In this document: positions 41,709-50,999 of the stretch, in pieces
How the letters are laid out: every line of letters begins with the position of its first letter
Position numbering within the stretch: the first letter of the stretch is position 1
Assembly: GCF_900105755.1 (NCBI RefSeq)
Contig: NZ_FNTQ01000001.1
Location: 4,774,001 to 4,838,000 of the forward strand
Reading direction: 5' to 3'
Length of the DNA stretch: 64,000 nucleotides
Source: Streptomyces sp. Ag109_O5-10
GTDB taxonomy: Bacteria > Actinomycetota > Actinomycetes > Streptomycetales > Streptomycetaceae
Program-made: the position numbers and the translations under genes
Notes under the pieces: model-generated
The model's input: only the letters and a program-made list of their open reading frames with translations
The model's database searches: none
Told to the model about the DNA's origin: nothing

Positions 41709-42860
41709 GTGCGTGATGCGAACCCCTTCGTCGAGTGGGTGGTCAAGGTTGCCCAGCCGTGCAATCTGGCATGCGACTACTGCTACGTGTACGAGATGGC
41801 CGATCGCAGCTGGCGGCACAAACCGACGGTCATGTCCCCCCGGACCGCGGATCAGCTGGCCCGTCGCATCGCCGAGCACGCCAGGCGTCACGCCCTGCCC
41901 CGGGTCCGGGTGACCCTGCACGGGGGCGAGCCCCTGCTCGCTGGCCTGCCGCGAATCGAACACCTGCTGGAAGTACTGGAGTTGGAGCTCCACGGCACGG
42001 CTGAGTGTGATATTTCCGTGCAGAGCAATGCGACACTCCTCAATCCCCTGTGGATGGACCTGTTCCGCCGACACGGGGTGTCGGTGGGCGTCAGTCTTGA
42101 TGGCGGTCGCGAGGCCAACGACCGCCACAGGCGTGCCAGGAACGGGCGCGGCAGCCACGCCGCCGTCCAGAGGGGATTGGAACTGTTGAGGAGACCCGAG
42201 AACAAGGCGCTGTTCGCGGGTCTGCTCTGCACGGTGGACCTCGACAACGCGCCGCTCGACGTCTTCGAGTCCCTGCTCGCGTACGAGCCGCCTGCCGTCA
42301 ACTTCCTGCTGCCGCACGCCACCTGGGAACACCCGCCGCCCGGCCACGACCCGGATCGCACACCGTATGCGAACTGGCTCCTGACGGTGTTCGAAAGGTG
42401 GTACACGGCACCGCGTCAGGAGACCGGGGTCCGCCTGTTCGAGGACCTCGTGGACCTCGCGCTCGGCGGTGAGGTGCGCTCGGAGAGCACGGGACTGGCC
42501 GACACGGACTTCCTGGTGGTCGAGAGCGACGGGACGATCGAGTTGTCCGACTCGCTGAAGGTCACACAGGAGGGCGGCGCGGCCACCGGTCTCGACATCT
42601 TCACCCACGACTTCGACACCGCCGCGCGGCACCCGGCCGTGGCCGACGCCCGCCGCGGTGGCCTGGCGGCGCTCGCCGACGTGTGCCGCGGCTGTGAGGT
42701 CGTGCGCCTGTGCGGCGGCGGACTGCGTGCCCACCGCTTCCGCCCGGACACCGGCTTCGCCAACGCCAGCGTGTACTGCGCCGACCTGCGCGTGCTCACC
42801 ACCCGGATCCGGGACCGTGTCGTGGCCGACGCCGACGCCCTGCTCGGGAGCGTGTCGTGA
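41709..42860 (+). CDS. fxsB: FxsB-family radical SAM/SPASM peptide maturase
   Basis: A 383-aa radical SAM enzyme. The [4Fe-4S]-SAM motif CNLACDYC lies near residues 19-26, the TLHGGEPLLAG Gly-rich strand follows, and the C-terminal SPASM-type cluster cysteines appear in VCRGCEVVRLCGGG and ASVYC. It should install the Phe-Ser cross-link on FxsA. The GTG at 41709 has an ideal AGGAGGT site five bases ahead. In many genomes FxsB proteins continue into a C-terminal HExxH domain; here the protein stops and the HExxH part is a separate overlapping gene (GTGA). Confidence 0.93.
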   Translation: MRDANPFVEWVVKVAQPCNLACDYCYVYEMADRSWRHKPTVMSPRTADQLARRIAEHARRHALPRVRVTLHGGEPLLAGLPRIEHLLEVLELELHGTAECDISVQSNATLLNPLWMDLFRRHGVSVGVSLDGGREANDRHRRARNGRGSHAAVQRGLELLRRPENKALFAGLLCTVDLDNAPLDVFESLLAYEPPAVNFLLPHATWEHPPPGHDPDRTPYANWLLTVFERWYTAPRQETGVRLFEDLVDLALGGEVRSESTGLADTDFLVVESDGTIELSDSLKVTQEGGAATGLDIFTHDFDTAARHPAVADARRGGLAALADVCRGCEVVRLCGGGLRAHRFRPDTGFANASVYCADLRVLTTRIRDRVVADADALLGSVS

Positions 42861-44290
42861 CGGCCCCGGCGACCCTGCGCATGACCGTCGGGGACTTCGC
42901 GGGCGTGGCGGCCTGCAGGCCGTCCCCGGCCGCCCTGCGGGTCCTGCGGGACGGCCAGGTCTCCCGGCGCCTGCTGATGCTGATGAGCGTCGCCGACACG
43001 GCCCGGAGCAGCAGGCCGGAGTTCTGGGAGTCCTGGGGAGCGGTGGCCTGGGAGCTGTGCCTGCGGGCCCGCGGCGCGGACGTCCGGGCTTTCGAGGACG
43101 TACTGCTCCATCCCCATGTCGGTGTCTGGCTGGGCCGTTGCCTGCGGGACCTGGACGACCCGCGTGCCGCCGTCCGCGCGAGCGCCGAGTGCGCCCGGCT
43201 GACCGGTCTGGCGGCCGCCGCCGCGTTACGGGCCGGGCTCCGCCCGCACCTCGCCCTTCCGGCACCGGACTCGCTGGTCTGGCTGCCCACGCTGGGCAGT
43301 GTCCGGCTGACCGAGGGCGCGCGGGAGGCCCGCCTGCGCGGAGACGTCCTGGACCTGGCCGGACGATCCGTGGCCCTGGTGGAGCGGGACGAACCCGCCC
43401 CCGGCGACCCGGCCCTGTGCGCACCGCGCCCCCTGACCGCCACGCCTCCGGGAGACGCGCCGCCGTTGTCGGTGGTCCTGGAGGACACGGATCCCTACCG
43501 GCACGCGCACCGCCATCCGGTGCTGCCCCGCCAGACGGCTGGGGAACTGCACGCCTGGCAGGTGTCGGTCGCCTCGGCGTGGGAGGTGGTGACGCGCCTC
43601 GTCCCGGAACGGGCGGCGGCCTGTGCCGCCCTGTGGACGGCGCTCGTGCCGCTGCGGCCGCCGTGGACCGGACGGGGGGTGAGTTCCTCGGCGCGGGAGG
43701 CCTACGGGGCGATCGCGGCCTCCTACACCGCCGATCCGGTACGGCTGGCCGAGACGGTGGTGCACGAGAGCGCGCACATCGCTTTCGGGGCCCTCGCCGA
43801 TCTGGTCGATCTCGCGGATCCCGAGGACCGCACACTGCAGCAGGTCGGCTGGCGGGAGGACGCCCGCCCCGTCGGGTCCGTGCTCACCGGAACCCACGCC
43901 CACCTGGCGCTCCTGGAGTTCTGGAGCCGTCGCCACCGGGAACTGAGCGGCATGCAGGCCCGTGCCGCGCGGGCACGTCTGCACCATTACGGGCGGCAGG
44001 TCGCGGACGCCCTGGGGATTCTGCAGGTCCACCCCGCACTCACGCCCGTCGGTGCCCGCTTCGTCGCGAACATGGCGGACGAGGCGGCGCGCTGCGGCTT
44101 CCCGGTGCGTCCGCCACCCTCCCTGTGCCGCAGTGGTCCCCCACCCGTTCGGGTGGCGTCGCGGCAGGCGCCGGACCTGACGCGAAGGCGCGGACCTTCC
44201 TCCCCTGTACAGGGCGTGGCGGGCCCGGGCCGCGGCACGGCCGGGTGCGGTGGGAAGACGTCGGACGAAACGACACCGGGGGCGGGCTGA
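42857..44290 (+). CDS. HExxH-motif peptide-modification protein (putative 2-oxoglutarate-type beta-hydroxylase)
   Basis: A 477-aa protein with a mainly helical, Arg/Ala-rich N-terminal part (about 1-225), a beta-containing middle (SVVLEDTDPYRHAHRHPVLP) and the motif VVHESAHIAFG near residue 300, the HExxH that defines this family. A downstream LLEFWSRRHRE and TGTHAHLALLE may supply further ligands. Relatives of FxSxx and other radical SAM loci are thought to be iron/2-oxoglutarate peptide beta-hydroxylases rather than proteases. The GTG start overlaps the fxsB stop. The C-terminal 45 residues are low-complexity (Gly/Pro/Arg). Confidence 0.82.
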   Translation: MTAPATLRMTVGDFAGVAACRPSPAALRVLRDGQVSRRLLMLMSVADTARSSRPEFWESWGAVAWELCLRARGADVRAFEDVLLHPHVGVWLGRCLRDLDDPRAAVRASAECARLTGLAAAAALRAGLRPHLALPAPDSLVWLPTLGSVRLTEGAREARLRGDVLDLAGRSVALVERDEPAPGDPALCAPRPLTATPPGDAPPLSVVLEDTDPYRHAHRHPVLPRQTAGELHAWQVSVASAWEVVTRLVPERAAACAALWTALVPLRPPWTGRGVSSSAREAYGAIAASYTADPVRLAETVVHESAHIAFGALADLVDLADPEDRTLQQVGWREDARPVGSVLTGTHAHLALLEFWSRRHRELSGMQARAARARLHHYGRQVADALGILQVHPALTPVGARFVANMADEAARCGFPVRPPPSLCRSGPPPVRVASRQAPDLTRRRGPSSPVQGVAGPGRGTAGCGGKTSDETTPGAG

Positions 44291-44526
44291 TATATGAGGA
44301 CGCGGTGGCACGGCGGAAACGCGACGGTGCGGCGGACAGCCGCGGCCGCGCAGCGAGCGGCGAGAACGCGTGGCCCGGGTGCATCACCAGATGTTCGCCA
44401 TGTCCGCAACAAACATCGACGTGGTGCCGGTGGTGACGAGTCGCGCGGAGTGTCCCCCGCAACCACTCGGCCGATCCGCCGGTCCGGCCCGTCCCGGGAC
44501 CGCGTTGTGCCTATGGAGCCATCATC

Positions 44527-45702
44527 GTGAGCCACTTCTACTTGAGTCACGTTCGCACCGTCGACGAGGAGTGGGTCGCGTCGTTCTTTCACGACCTCTG
44601 CCGGGTCGTGGCCCAGCGCACGGGACGCTCCCCGGAAGTCGTGGGGGTCCGTGGGAAGCCGCACTCGTCGGACGTGTCGGTGGAACTGCTGGGCCGCTCC
44701 ACCGTCCTGGTCGTGCTGCACTCGCCCCGCTACTTCAGCCAGTCGTACTGCCGGGCCGAGCTGTCCTACTTCCAGCGGCGCCTCAACATGCAGCGGTCCA
44801 GGACCGGGCGCAGCGCGGACGCGGTCGTCCCCGTCATGTGGGAGCCCGACCCCGCGCACGCGCTGGAGGCCGTCCTCCCGTACCCGTCCCTCGGCGCGCG
44901 GTCCCAGGCCTACCGGCGTGACGGGCTGCTGCACCTGCTGCGGCTGAAGGCGCGCTACCGGTCCGACTACGAGGAGGTGCTGAGGGCCACCGCCGACCGC
45001 ATCGTCGGAGCCGCGGAACAGCTTCCCGAGGTGCACGGATTCGATGCGGCCGGCAGCCATTCCCCTCTCGGCGCGCCGGTGCCCGTCGGCGGCCAGGCGG
45101 TGAGTTTCGTCGTGGCGTCCACGGCCGAGGACGACCTGCCCGAGGAGCGGCGCTCCAGCCAGTACTACGGGAAGACGGCCCTGGACTGGTCGCCCTACGC
45201 TCCGGGGGAGCACGAGGCACTCGTCTCGCTGGTGAAGAACACTGCCACCGCCCTGGACTTCACCGCGACCGTGCTGCCGCTGGACCAGGAGACCGTGGAC
45301 CGGATCAGCGCGGAGGGGGATCCCGAGCAGCTCGTCGTGCTCCTCGTGGACGCCTGGGCGGCCATGCGCCGGGAGAAACGGCGGCTGCTGGCGGCCGTGG
45401 ACGACCGCAGCCCCGATGCGACGACGGCGCTCGAACCCAGGTCCCGTGACGACACCGAGTCGCTCGAACAGACCGTCGCCCTCGACGAACTCCTGGACCG
45501 CACGCTCCCCCTGATGCGCGGGCAGCACAGCGAGTACGACCGCTGGGGGCTGCCGGACGCGGAGAGCTTCACCTCCTCCCTGCGCAAGGTCCTCATCCGC
45601 CTCCAGAACGAGGCGCTCAAGTCAGCGGAGTCCGTTCGGTCACCGGCAACGCCGGCCGAAGGTCTCCGCACGTTTCCCCTGCTCGGAAGGTATTCCTCAT
45701 GA
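44527..45702 (+). CDS. fxsC: FxsC, TIR-like protein
   Basis: A 391-aa protein. The N-terminal module (about 1-165) is TIR/Rossmann-like: FYLSHVRTVDEEWVASFFHDL, STVLVVLHSPRYFSQSYCRAELSYF, VVPVMWEPD, then YRSDYEEVLRATADRIV. A second alpha/beta domain (about 185-290) includes FVVASTAEDD and QLVVLLVDAWA. The catalytic Glu of NAD-cleaving TIRs could be that in CRAELSY. The module reappears at the start of the protein encoded at 55870-58431. GTG start at 44527; 236 bp separate it from the HExxH gene, so it may have its own promoter. Its TGA overlaps fxsT (ATGA). Confidence 0.87.
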   Translation: MSHFYLSHVRTVDEEWVASFFHDLCRVVAQRTGRSPEVVGVRGKPHSSDVSVELLGRSTVLVVLHSPRYFSQSYCRAELSYFQRRLNMQRSRTGRSADAVVPVMWEPDPAHALEAVLPYPSLGARSQAYRRDGLLHLLRLKARYRSDYEEVLRATADRIVGAAEQLPEVHGFDAAGSHSPLGAPVPVGGQAVSFVVASTAEDDLPEERRSSQYYGKTALDWSPYAPGEHEALVSLVKNTATALDFTATVLPLDQETVDRISAEGDPEQLVVLLVDAWAAMRREKRRLLAAVDDRSPDATTALEPRSRDDTESLEQTVALDELLDRTLPLMRGQHSEYDRWGLPDAESFTSSLRKVLIRLQNEALKSAESVRSPATPAEGLRTFPLLGRYSS

Positions 45703-48700
45703 CGTTCGACTCGGGTGACGCCGGCACCCGCGAGTCCGGCACGATCGTCACGTTCTACTCGTTCAAGGGCGGCACCGGCCGCACCATGGCCCTGGCGAAC
45801 GTGGCCTGGATCCTGGCCAGCAACGGAAAACGCGTGCTGGCCATGGACTGGGACCTGGAGGCGCCGGGTCTGCACCGCTACTTCGCCCCCTTCCTGGGCG
45901 ACCCAGAGCTCGACTCCACTCCCGGTCTCATCGACCTGATCCGCGGGTTCGACCTGGCCAGGCCGAGGCCGGTCGACGGCGACTACAGCCAGTACGCGAG
46001 GGTCGAGCGCTTCGCCTCGACCCTGTCACGGAGCTTCGACAGCGGCGGTTACGTCGACTTCGTCTCCCCGGGGCGGAAGACCCCCGAATACTCCGAGACG
46101 ATCAACACGTACGACTGGAAGGGGTTCTACGACCGCCGTGGCGGTGCGGCATTCCTCCACGCCCTGCGCGAGGACATGCGCCGCAACTACGACTACGCCC
46201 TGATCGACAGCCGGACGGGCTGGAGCGACACGTCCGGCATAACGACGATGGTCATGCCGGACGTGCTGGTCGACTGCTTCACGCTGAACACCCAGTCGGT
46301 GGACGGCAGCGCCAGCGTGGCCGCGGACGTCCGGCGCACGGTCCCGCACGTCAAGATCCTCCCCGTGCCCATGCGGGTGGAGGACGCCGAGCAGGAGAAG
46401 CTCGTGATCAGCCGGGGCCATGCCCGCCAGCGCTTCCAGGAGTTCCTGAAGGACACGCCACGGGCGGCGGACCCCGACGGCTACTGGGGCGCGGTGGAGA
46501 TCCCCTACAAGCCGTTCTTCGCCTACGAGGAGGTGCTGGCCACCGTCGCGGACACACCTCGCCAGCCTGCCTCCCTGCTGGGCGCCTACGAACGCCTCAC
46601 CTCGGTGATCACGGACGGTCAGGTGACGGCCCTGCGGCCGGTCGAGGAGCCGGTGCGCAGGCAGCTGCTCGCCCGCTTCCAGCGGGTACCGGTACCCGGC
46701 GGCCGCCTCGTGCCCCGGGTGCGGGTCGACTACGCGCTGCGCGACGGCGCCTGGGCGGAGTGGATCGCGGCCCAGCTGCAGGCCGCGGGGATCTCCGTGG
46801 CGCTGCGCGGAAGCAGCCCGTCCGTGCCGCTGTCCAGCGCTCCGCCGGAGGGAGCCGACGTGGTCGTCGCGCTGCTCTCACCGGACTTCGCGACCACACC
46901 GGTCGCGGACGAGGTACGCGTCCTGGCGGCGGCCCCCGAAGGGCCCAGGATCATAGGTCTGCGCACCCGGGAGCACACGCCGGAGCCGGCGCTGCGCGGG
47001 TTGCCGGGATTCACACTGGTGGACCAGTCCGCCACGCAGGTGCTCAGCAGGTTCTTCGGCCTGCTCGAACTCGAAACGCGGATCCCCGCCGTCAGCGGGG
47101 ACCTCACCTATCCTGGCCTGGCCCCCCGGATCTTCAACGTACCGCGCCGCAACAACGCCTTCACCGGCCGCGACGTACAGCTGGACCGGCTGCGGTCCGA
47201 ACTGAACGCCGAGTCGCTGCGTCCGGACACGCCGGTGGGCAGGGTGTTCCTCTATGGGCTCGGCGGGATCGGAAAGACCCAGATCGCGCAGGAATACGTC
47301 CACAGGTACGGTTCCCAGTACGACCTCGTGCACTGGGTTCCGGCCGAACAGCCCAACCGGATCCCTCAGCTTCTCGCGGAACTCGGGCTGGAGCTGGGAA
47401 TTCCCGGCGACACGGTCGACGAACGCGCGCAGGCAACCGTGACGGCGCTTAAGAATGGCGATCACGGTCGTTGGTTGCTGGTTTTCGACAACATCACCGA
47501 AAGCCAGGACACGAACGGAGAGACCCGGGACGAGGGAGACACGACAGTGGAGCGGTACCTTCCAGCCGAGGGGCCGGGACATGTCATCCTCACTGCCCGG
47601 CGTTCGCCCCACGAGGAGAACCAGATCGCGGTGGAGGTCGACGCCTTCAACAGGTCCGAGAGCATCGCCCTGCTGCGCCGCAGGGTGGACGGACTCTCCG
47701 CGCGGGACGCCGACCGGATCGCCGAGACGCTCGGCGACTTCCCGATGGCCATGGAACTCGCGGCGGCCTGGCTGCGGCAGACGGCCATGCCCCTGGACAC
47801 CTACCTCGAACAGGTCAACAGCCGGGTCAGCACGGTGCTGAGCGGCACCGGCGGCACCGGCGGCAGCGGTGACAGCCAGCAGGAGTCCCTCCTGGCGGTC
47901 TGGCGGCTGACCGTCGACCGGCTCGGCAACGAGCGGCCCGCGGCGGTGCGGCTCCTCGAACTCTGCTCCTTTCTCTCGCCGGAGCCGATCGCGCACTCCC
48001 TCCTCTACAGCGACGCCATGCGCAACCGGCTCGCCGAGGAGACCGGCGACGAATCCGTGCTCGACCCCATGGTGATGGGGTACCTGATCCGCGACCTCGG
48101 ACGGTACGCGCTGGCCACGGTGGACCAGCAGAGCGGCTCCATCCAGGTCCACCGACTGGTCCAGGCCGCGGTGCGCGAATGGCTGGGCGAGGACCCCGAG
48201 CGCGAGGAACGGACACGACGCCAGGCACAACTCGTGCTGGCGGGAGCGCTGCCCTCGGCCTCCTTCCAGGAGGACAGTGCCACGGTCCGGCAGCGCTTCG
48301 CGGAGCTGCTGCCCCACCTGGAACCCTCCGAAGCGCTGTCCAACACCGACGCGCGGGTGTGCGAGTGGGTCATCCGCCAGGTCCGCAACCAGTGGCGCAT
48401 CGGCGACCACCGGGCCGCCGCCGCGCTGGGGCAGAAGGCACTCAACGCCTGGACGGAGTCCCTCGGCGCGGACCACCACCTCCGGCTGCGGCTCGCGGCC
48501 CAGGTGGCCAACCCACTGCGCTCCCTCGGCCGTTACCAGGAGGCCCACGACGTGGATGCCGACACCCTGCGGCGTCAGCGCGAGCAGCTCGGCCCCGACG
48601 ACGGCTACAGCCTGGTCACCGCCCGCAACTACGCCGCCGACCTGCGCGGTCTGGGCCGTTACCAGGAGGCGTACGACGAGGACCGGCGGACCTATGAGCT

Positions 48701-49697
48701 CTACCTCAGCAGTCCGCACTTCGGCCCCGACAACGAGGAGACCCTCCGGGCGGCGAACAACCTCGGTGTCTCCCTCAACCTCGCGGGCCGTCCCGGCGAA
48801 GCCCTGGACCGTGCGACCGAGACCTACCAGAAGTCCCGGCAGACACTCGGGCTCCAGCGGCCACTCACCTGGGCCTTCGCCGGAAGCGTCGCGTTGGACC
48901 GCCGGGAGACGGGCGACTACCAGGGCTCCCTCGACCTGCTCATCGAGATCCGTAAACGGTTCGTCGGCATCCAGAAGGACGAGAAGTCCAACGACGTGCT
49001 GGGCACGGACGCGTCCCTCGCGGTGACCCAGCGCCGTCTCGGCAACTACGCCGAGGCGGAGGCCCTGACGCGTTCCACCCTGAACGTGTACCGGCAGCGC
49101 TACGGCGAGGCGCACCCCGACACCATGTCGTGCACGGCCAATCTCGCCTGTGACCTGCTCGCCCTGTCACTGCTGGATCCGGTCCGCGGATCGGAGGCGG
49201 TGGAGCTCGGGAAGCAGAACTTCGAGCGTTACCGCGAGCGGCTCGGCGACGACCACCCGTTCACCCTGTCGGCCGCGACCAACCTGGTCGCCATCCTCAG
49301 GAACAGCGGAGAGACCGAGCGCGCGATGGACCTCGCCGACGAGACGCTCCCGCTGCTCGTCGAGCGGCTGGGCCCCGCCCACCCGGCCACCGTCGCCTGC
49401 CGCGCCAACCGGGCCGGCGTGCTGTCGGCGCTGGGCCGGTACGACGAGGCGCTGGCCCAGGACGAGGAAGTCCACGAGGCCTATCGCGAGCTCTACCGCG
49501 ATCATCACCCGCGGGTGCTCTGCGCGGAGTACAACGTCGTCCTGGACCGCAGCCTGGCGGGCCACGACGACACCTTCCCCGGTGTCCGCGAGGCCGCGCT
49601 GGCTGCCGAACGCGAGTTCGGGCCGGGTCATCCCCTGGTCCGGGTGATGAACGACCGGAAGCGGATCGACTTCGACCTGGAGATGCCGCCGATCTGA
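45699..49697 (+). CDS. fxsT: FxsT, MinD-like ATPase / TIR-like / NB-ARC / TPR giant protein
   Basis: A 1332-aa multidomain protein. Residues about 10-290 are a MinD/CobQ-like ATPase with deviant Walker A KGGTGRT (23-29), MDWDLEAPGLHRYF and DSRTGWSDTSG. About 345-460 is TIR-like (RVRVDYALRDGAWAEWIAAQLQAAGISVALRG). About 485-810 is an NB-ARC/STAND NTPase with GLGGIGKT at 520-527, WLLVFDNI (Walker B), VILTARR and a winged-helix part. About 880-1325 are ten or so TPR-type repeats (LGRYQEAHDVDADTLRRQREQLGPDD and similar). It is the FxsT component of FxSxx-COOH systems; STAND proteins act as switches that oligomerise on sensing a signal. Start overlaps the fxsC stop. Confidence 0.9.
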   Translation: MTFDSGDAGTRESGTIVTFYSFKGGTGRTMALANVAWILASNGKRVLAMDWDLEAPGLHRYFAPFLGDPELDSTPGLIDLIRGFDLARPRPVDGDYSQYARVERFASTLSRSFDSGGYVDFVSPGRKTPEYSETINTYDWKGFYDRRGGAAFLHALREDMRRNYDYALIDSRTGWSDTSGITTMVMPDVLVDCFTLNTQSVDGSASVAADVRRTVPHVKILPVPMRVEDAEQEKLVISRGHARQRFQEFLKDTPRAADPDGYWGAVEIPYKPFFAYEEVLATVADTPRQPASLLGAYERLTSVITDGQVTALRPVEEPVRRQLLARFQRVPVPGGRLVPRVRVDYALRDGAWAEWIAAQLQAAGISVALRGSSPSVPLSSAPPEGADVVVALLSPDFATTPVADEVRVLAAAPEGPRIIGLRTREHTPEPALRGLPGFTLVDQSATQVLSRFFGLLELETRIPAVSGDLTYPGLAPRIFNVPRRNNAFTGRDVQLDRLRSELNAESLRPDTPVGRVFLYGLGGIGKTQIAQEYVHRYGSQYDLVHWVPAEQPNRIPQLLAELGLELGIPGDTVDERAQATVTALKNGDHGRWLLVFDNITESQDTNGETRDEGDTTVERYLPAEGPGHVILTARRSPHEENQIAVEVDAFNRSESIALLRRRVDGLSARDADRIAETLGDFPMAMELAAAWLRQTAMPLDTYLEQVNSRVSTVLSGTGGTGGSGDSQQESLLAVWRLTVDRLGNERPAAVRLLELCSFLSPEPIAHSLLYSDAMRNRLAEETGDESVLDPMVMGYLIRDLGRYALATVDQQSGSIQVHRLVQAAVREWLGEDPEREERTRRQAQLVLAGALPSASFQEDSATVRQRFAELLPHLEPSEALSNTDARVCEWVIRQVRNQWRIGDHRAAAALGQKALNAWTESLGADHHLRLRLAAQVANPLRSLGRYQEAHDVDADTLRRQREQLGPDDGYSLVTARNYAADLRGLGRYQEAYDEDRRTYELYLSSPHFGPDNEETLRAANNLGVSLNLAGRPGEALDRATETYQKSRQTLGLQRPLTWAFAGSVALDRRETGDYQGSLDLLIEIRKRFVGIQKDEKSNDVLGTDASLAVTQRRLGNYAEAEALTRSTLNVYRQRYGEAHPDTMSCTANLACDLLALSLLDPVRGSEAVELGKQNFERYRERLGDDHPFTLSAATNLVAILRNSGETERAMDLADETLPLLVERLGPAHPATVACRANRAGVLSALGRYDEALAQDEEVHEAYRELYRDHHPRVLCAEYNVVLDRSLAGHDDTFPGVREAALAAEREFGPGHPLVRVMNDRKRIDFDLEMPPI

Positions 49698-49705
49698 GCC
49701 TGGCC

Positions 49706-49748
49706 GTGCCGTGGCCGCCCCGGGGTCCGTGCGGGGCGGCCACGGCAC
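49706..49748. terminator. Bidirectional terminator between convergent operons
   Basis: Perfect 17-bp arms, 49706-49722 and 49732-49748 (GTGCCGTGGCCGCCCCG and its complement), with a 9-nt loop, fill the 57-bp gap between the fxsT stop and the TIR gene stop. Confidence 0.9.
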
Positions 49749-49754
49749 ACCGCG

Positions 49755-50972
49755 TCAGTTGTGCAGAGTCGTCCCGTACCTGCGCACGAACCGGCGCACC
49801 GTGCGGTTCATCTCCTCCTCCCGCCAGGCGGGCAGGCCCTCCAGCCGGGTGAGCGCCCCGGTGGCGCCGAGCAGCTCCCCGTCGACTACGAACAGAAACA
49901 GCAGTCCCACCGGGTACGCCGTGTCGAGCGCCCTGACCAGGTCGGCGTCCGGGGGATGGGGGACGATCACGACGACCGGGCCGAAGTCGTGCTCGTGCTC
50001 GCGCAGCGTCTCCTCGTCGTGGATGTCGAACTCCTCCAGCAGTTCCTCTCCGATGCGCTGCACCAGATCGCCCAGGACGCCGCCGCCCGCGGTGAGGGCG
50101 ACGACGAAGTGGTCCCAGGGCAGCGGTTGTTCGCTGGCCCGGTGGATGTAGCGGCGTGCCGTGTCCGTGGAGAGCGCGGGCAGCACCGCGACCCTGGGGG
50201 AACCGGCGCCGAGCACCCCGCGCATCCGGTCCGCCTCGGCCGCGGGCACCCGGGCGTGGGTCACGCTCAGCTGGATGAGCTCCCGTGAGGCGTCCGGGCC
50301 GGACAGGGGCAGCAGCTCGGTGAGGGCGAGGCGCAGCGGGTCGGTCTCGGGCTCGCTCGGCCGTTCGGCCAGGAGACCCGAGGCGAGCCGGTGGCGCATC
50401 AGCGGGGACAGCGTCTCGACCGGAACCCCCAGCGTCGCGCCGGCCCGGCCCAGGCTCTGCGCATCCACCTCCCGCAGGTGGTGGACCACCCGGTGGTGCA
50501 CCTTCGCCCCGATCAGGTCGGCGCGCATCAGATCGAGCTGCGGCCTGATGTCGCGGCGTACGGATTCGATGCCGTCCTTTCCCGGCCACTCCACGGTCTG
50601 CCGTCTGCTCGGGCTGAGCGACCCCAGACCGCTCTTCTCCAGTGCCTCCAGGGTCACTTCCGGGAGCATCAGCAGGATCACCGGGAAACCGTCGTGCCGG
50701 TTGCGCAGTTCCGCCATGGCCAGCTCGTTCTGCACGTGCTCGGATCTCAGGGCATGGCTGGACACGATCAGGAGCATGCCGTGGGCGCGGCCCATGCCGT
50801 CGGAGATGGCCTCCATCCAGTCCTGTCCCGGCACCAGGGACTCCCGGTCGACGATGATCGGTTCGCAGCCCTCCTGGTAGAGCAGTTCCTCCAGGGCGCG
50901 GCGGGCCGGCCAGCAGTTGCAGGTGCAGCCCGGCGGTTCGCTGCGGCTGAGGAATACATGGGGACCGGGCAT
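49755..50972 (-). CDS. TIR-domain protein
   Basis: A 405-aa cytoplasmic protein. The first 150 residues are a TIR domain: HVFLSRSEPPG (strand A), EELLYQEGCEPIIVD, HGMLLIVSSHALRSEHVQNELAMAELRNR, with the Glu where NADase TIRs have the catalytic residue, then FPVILLMLPE. The middle is helical with HHRVVHHLREVD. The C-terminal half (about 230-390) has a Rossmann-like pattern (LPWDHFVVALTAGGGVLGDLVQRIGEELLEEF, FGPVVVIVPHPPDADLVRALDTAYPVG). It is the last gene of the leftward operon, 27 bp after the propeller protein, so it is likely the effector. The ATG has GAGGAG ahead. Confidence 0.85.
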   Translation of the reverse strand: MPGPHVFLSRSEPPGCTCNCWPARRALEELLYQEGCEPIIVDRESLVPGQDWMEAISDGMGRAHGMLLIVSSHALRSEHVQNELAMAELRNRHDGFPVILLMLPEVTLEALEKSGLGSLSPSRRQTVEWPGKDGIESVRRDIRPQLDLMRADLIGAKVHHRVVHHLREVDAQSLGRAGATLGVPVETLSPLMRHRLASGLLAERPSEPETDPLRLALTELLPLSGPDASRELIQLSVTHARVPAAEADRMRGVLGAGSPRVAVLPALSTDTARRYIHRASEQPLPWDHFVVALTAGGGVLGDLVQRIGEELLEEFDIHDEETLREHEHDFGPVVVIVPHPPDADLVRALDTAYPVGLLFLFVVDGELLGATGALTRLEGLPAWREEEMNRTVRRFVRRYGTTLHN

Positions 50973-50999
50973 GGGACTCCTCGTAGGGACCGTGACGTG

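Noticed and set aside
42857..44290. Zinc metalloprotease
   Set aside because: HExxH alone suggests it, but the context directly after FxsB and the lack of a usual metzincin or gluzincin extension favour the peptide-modification family.
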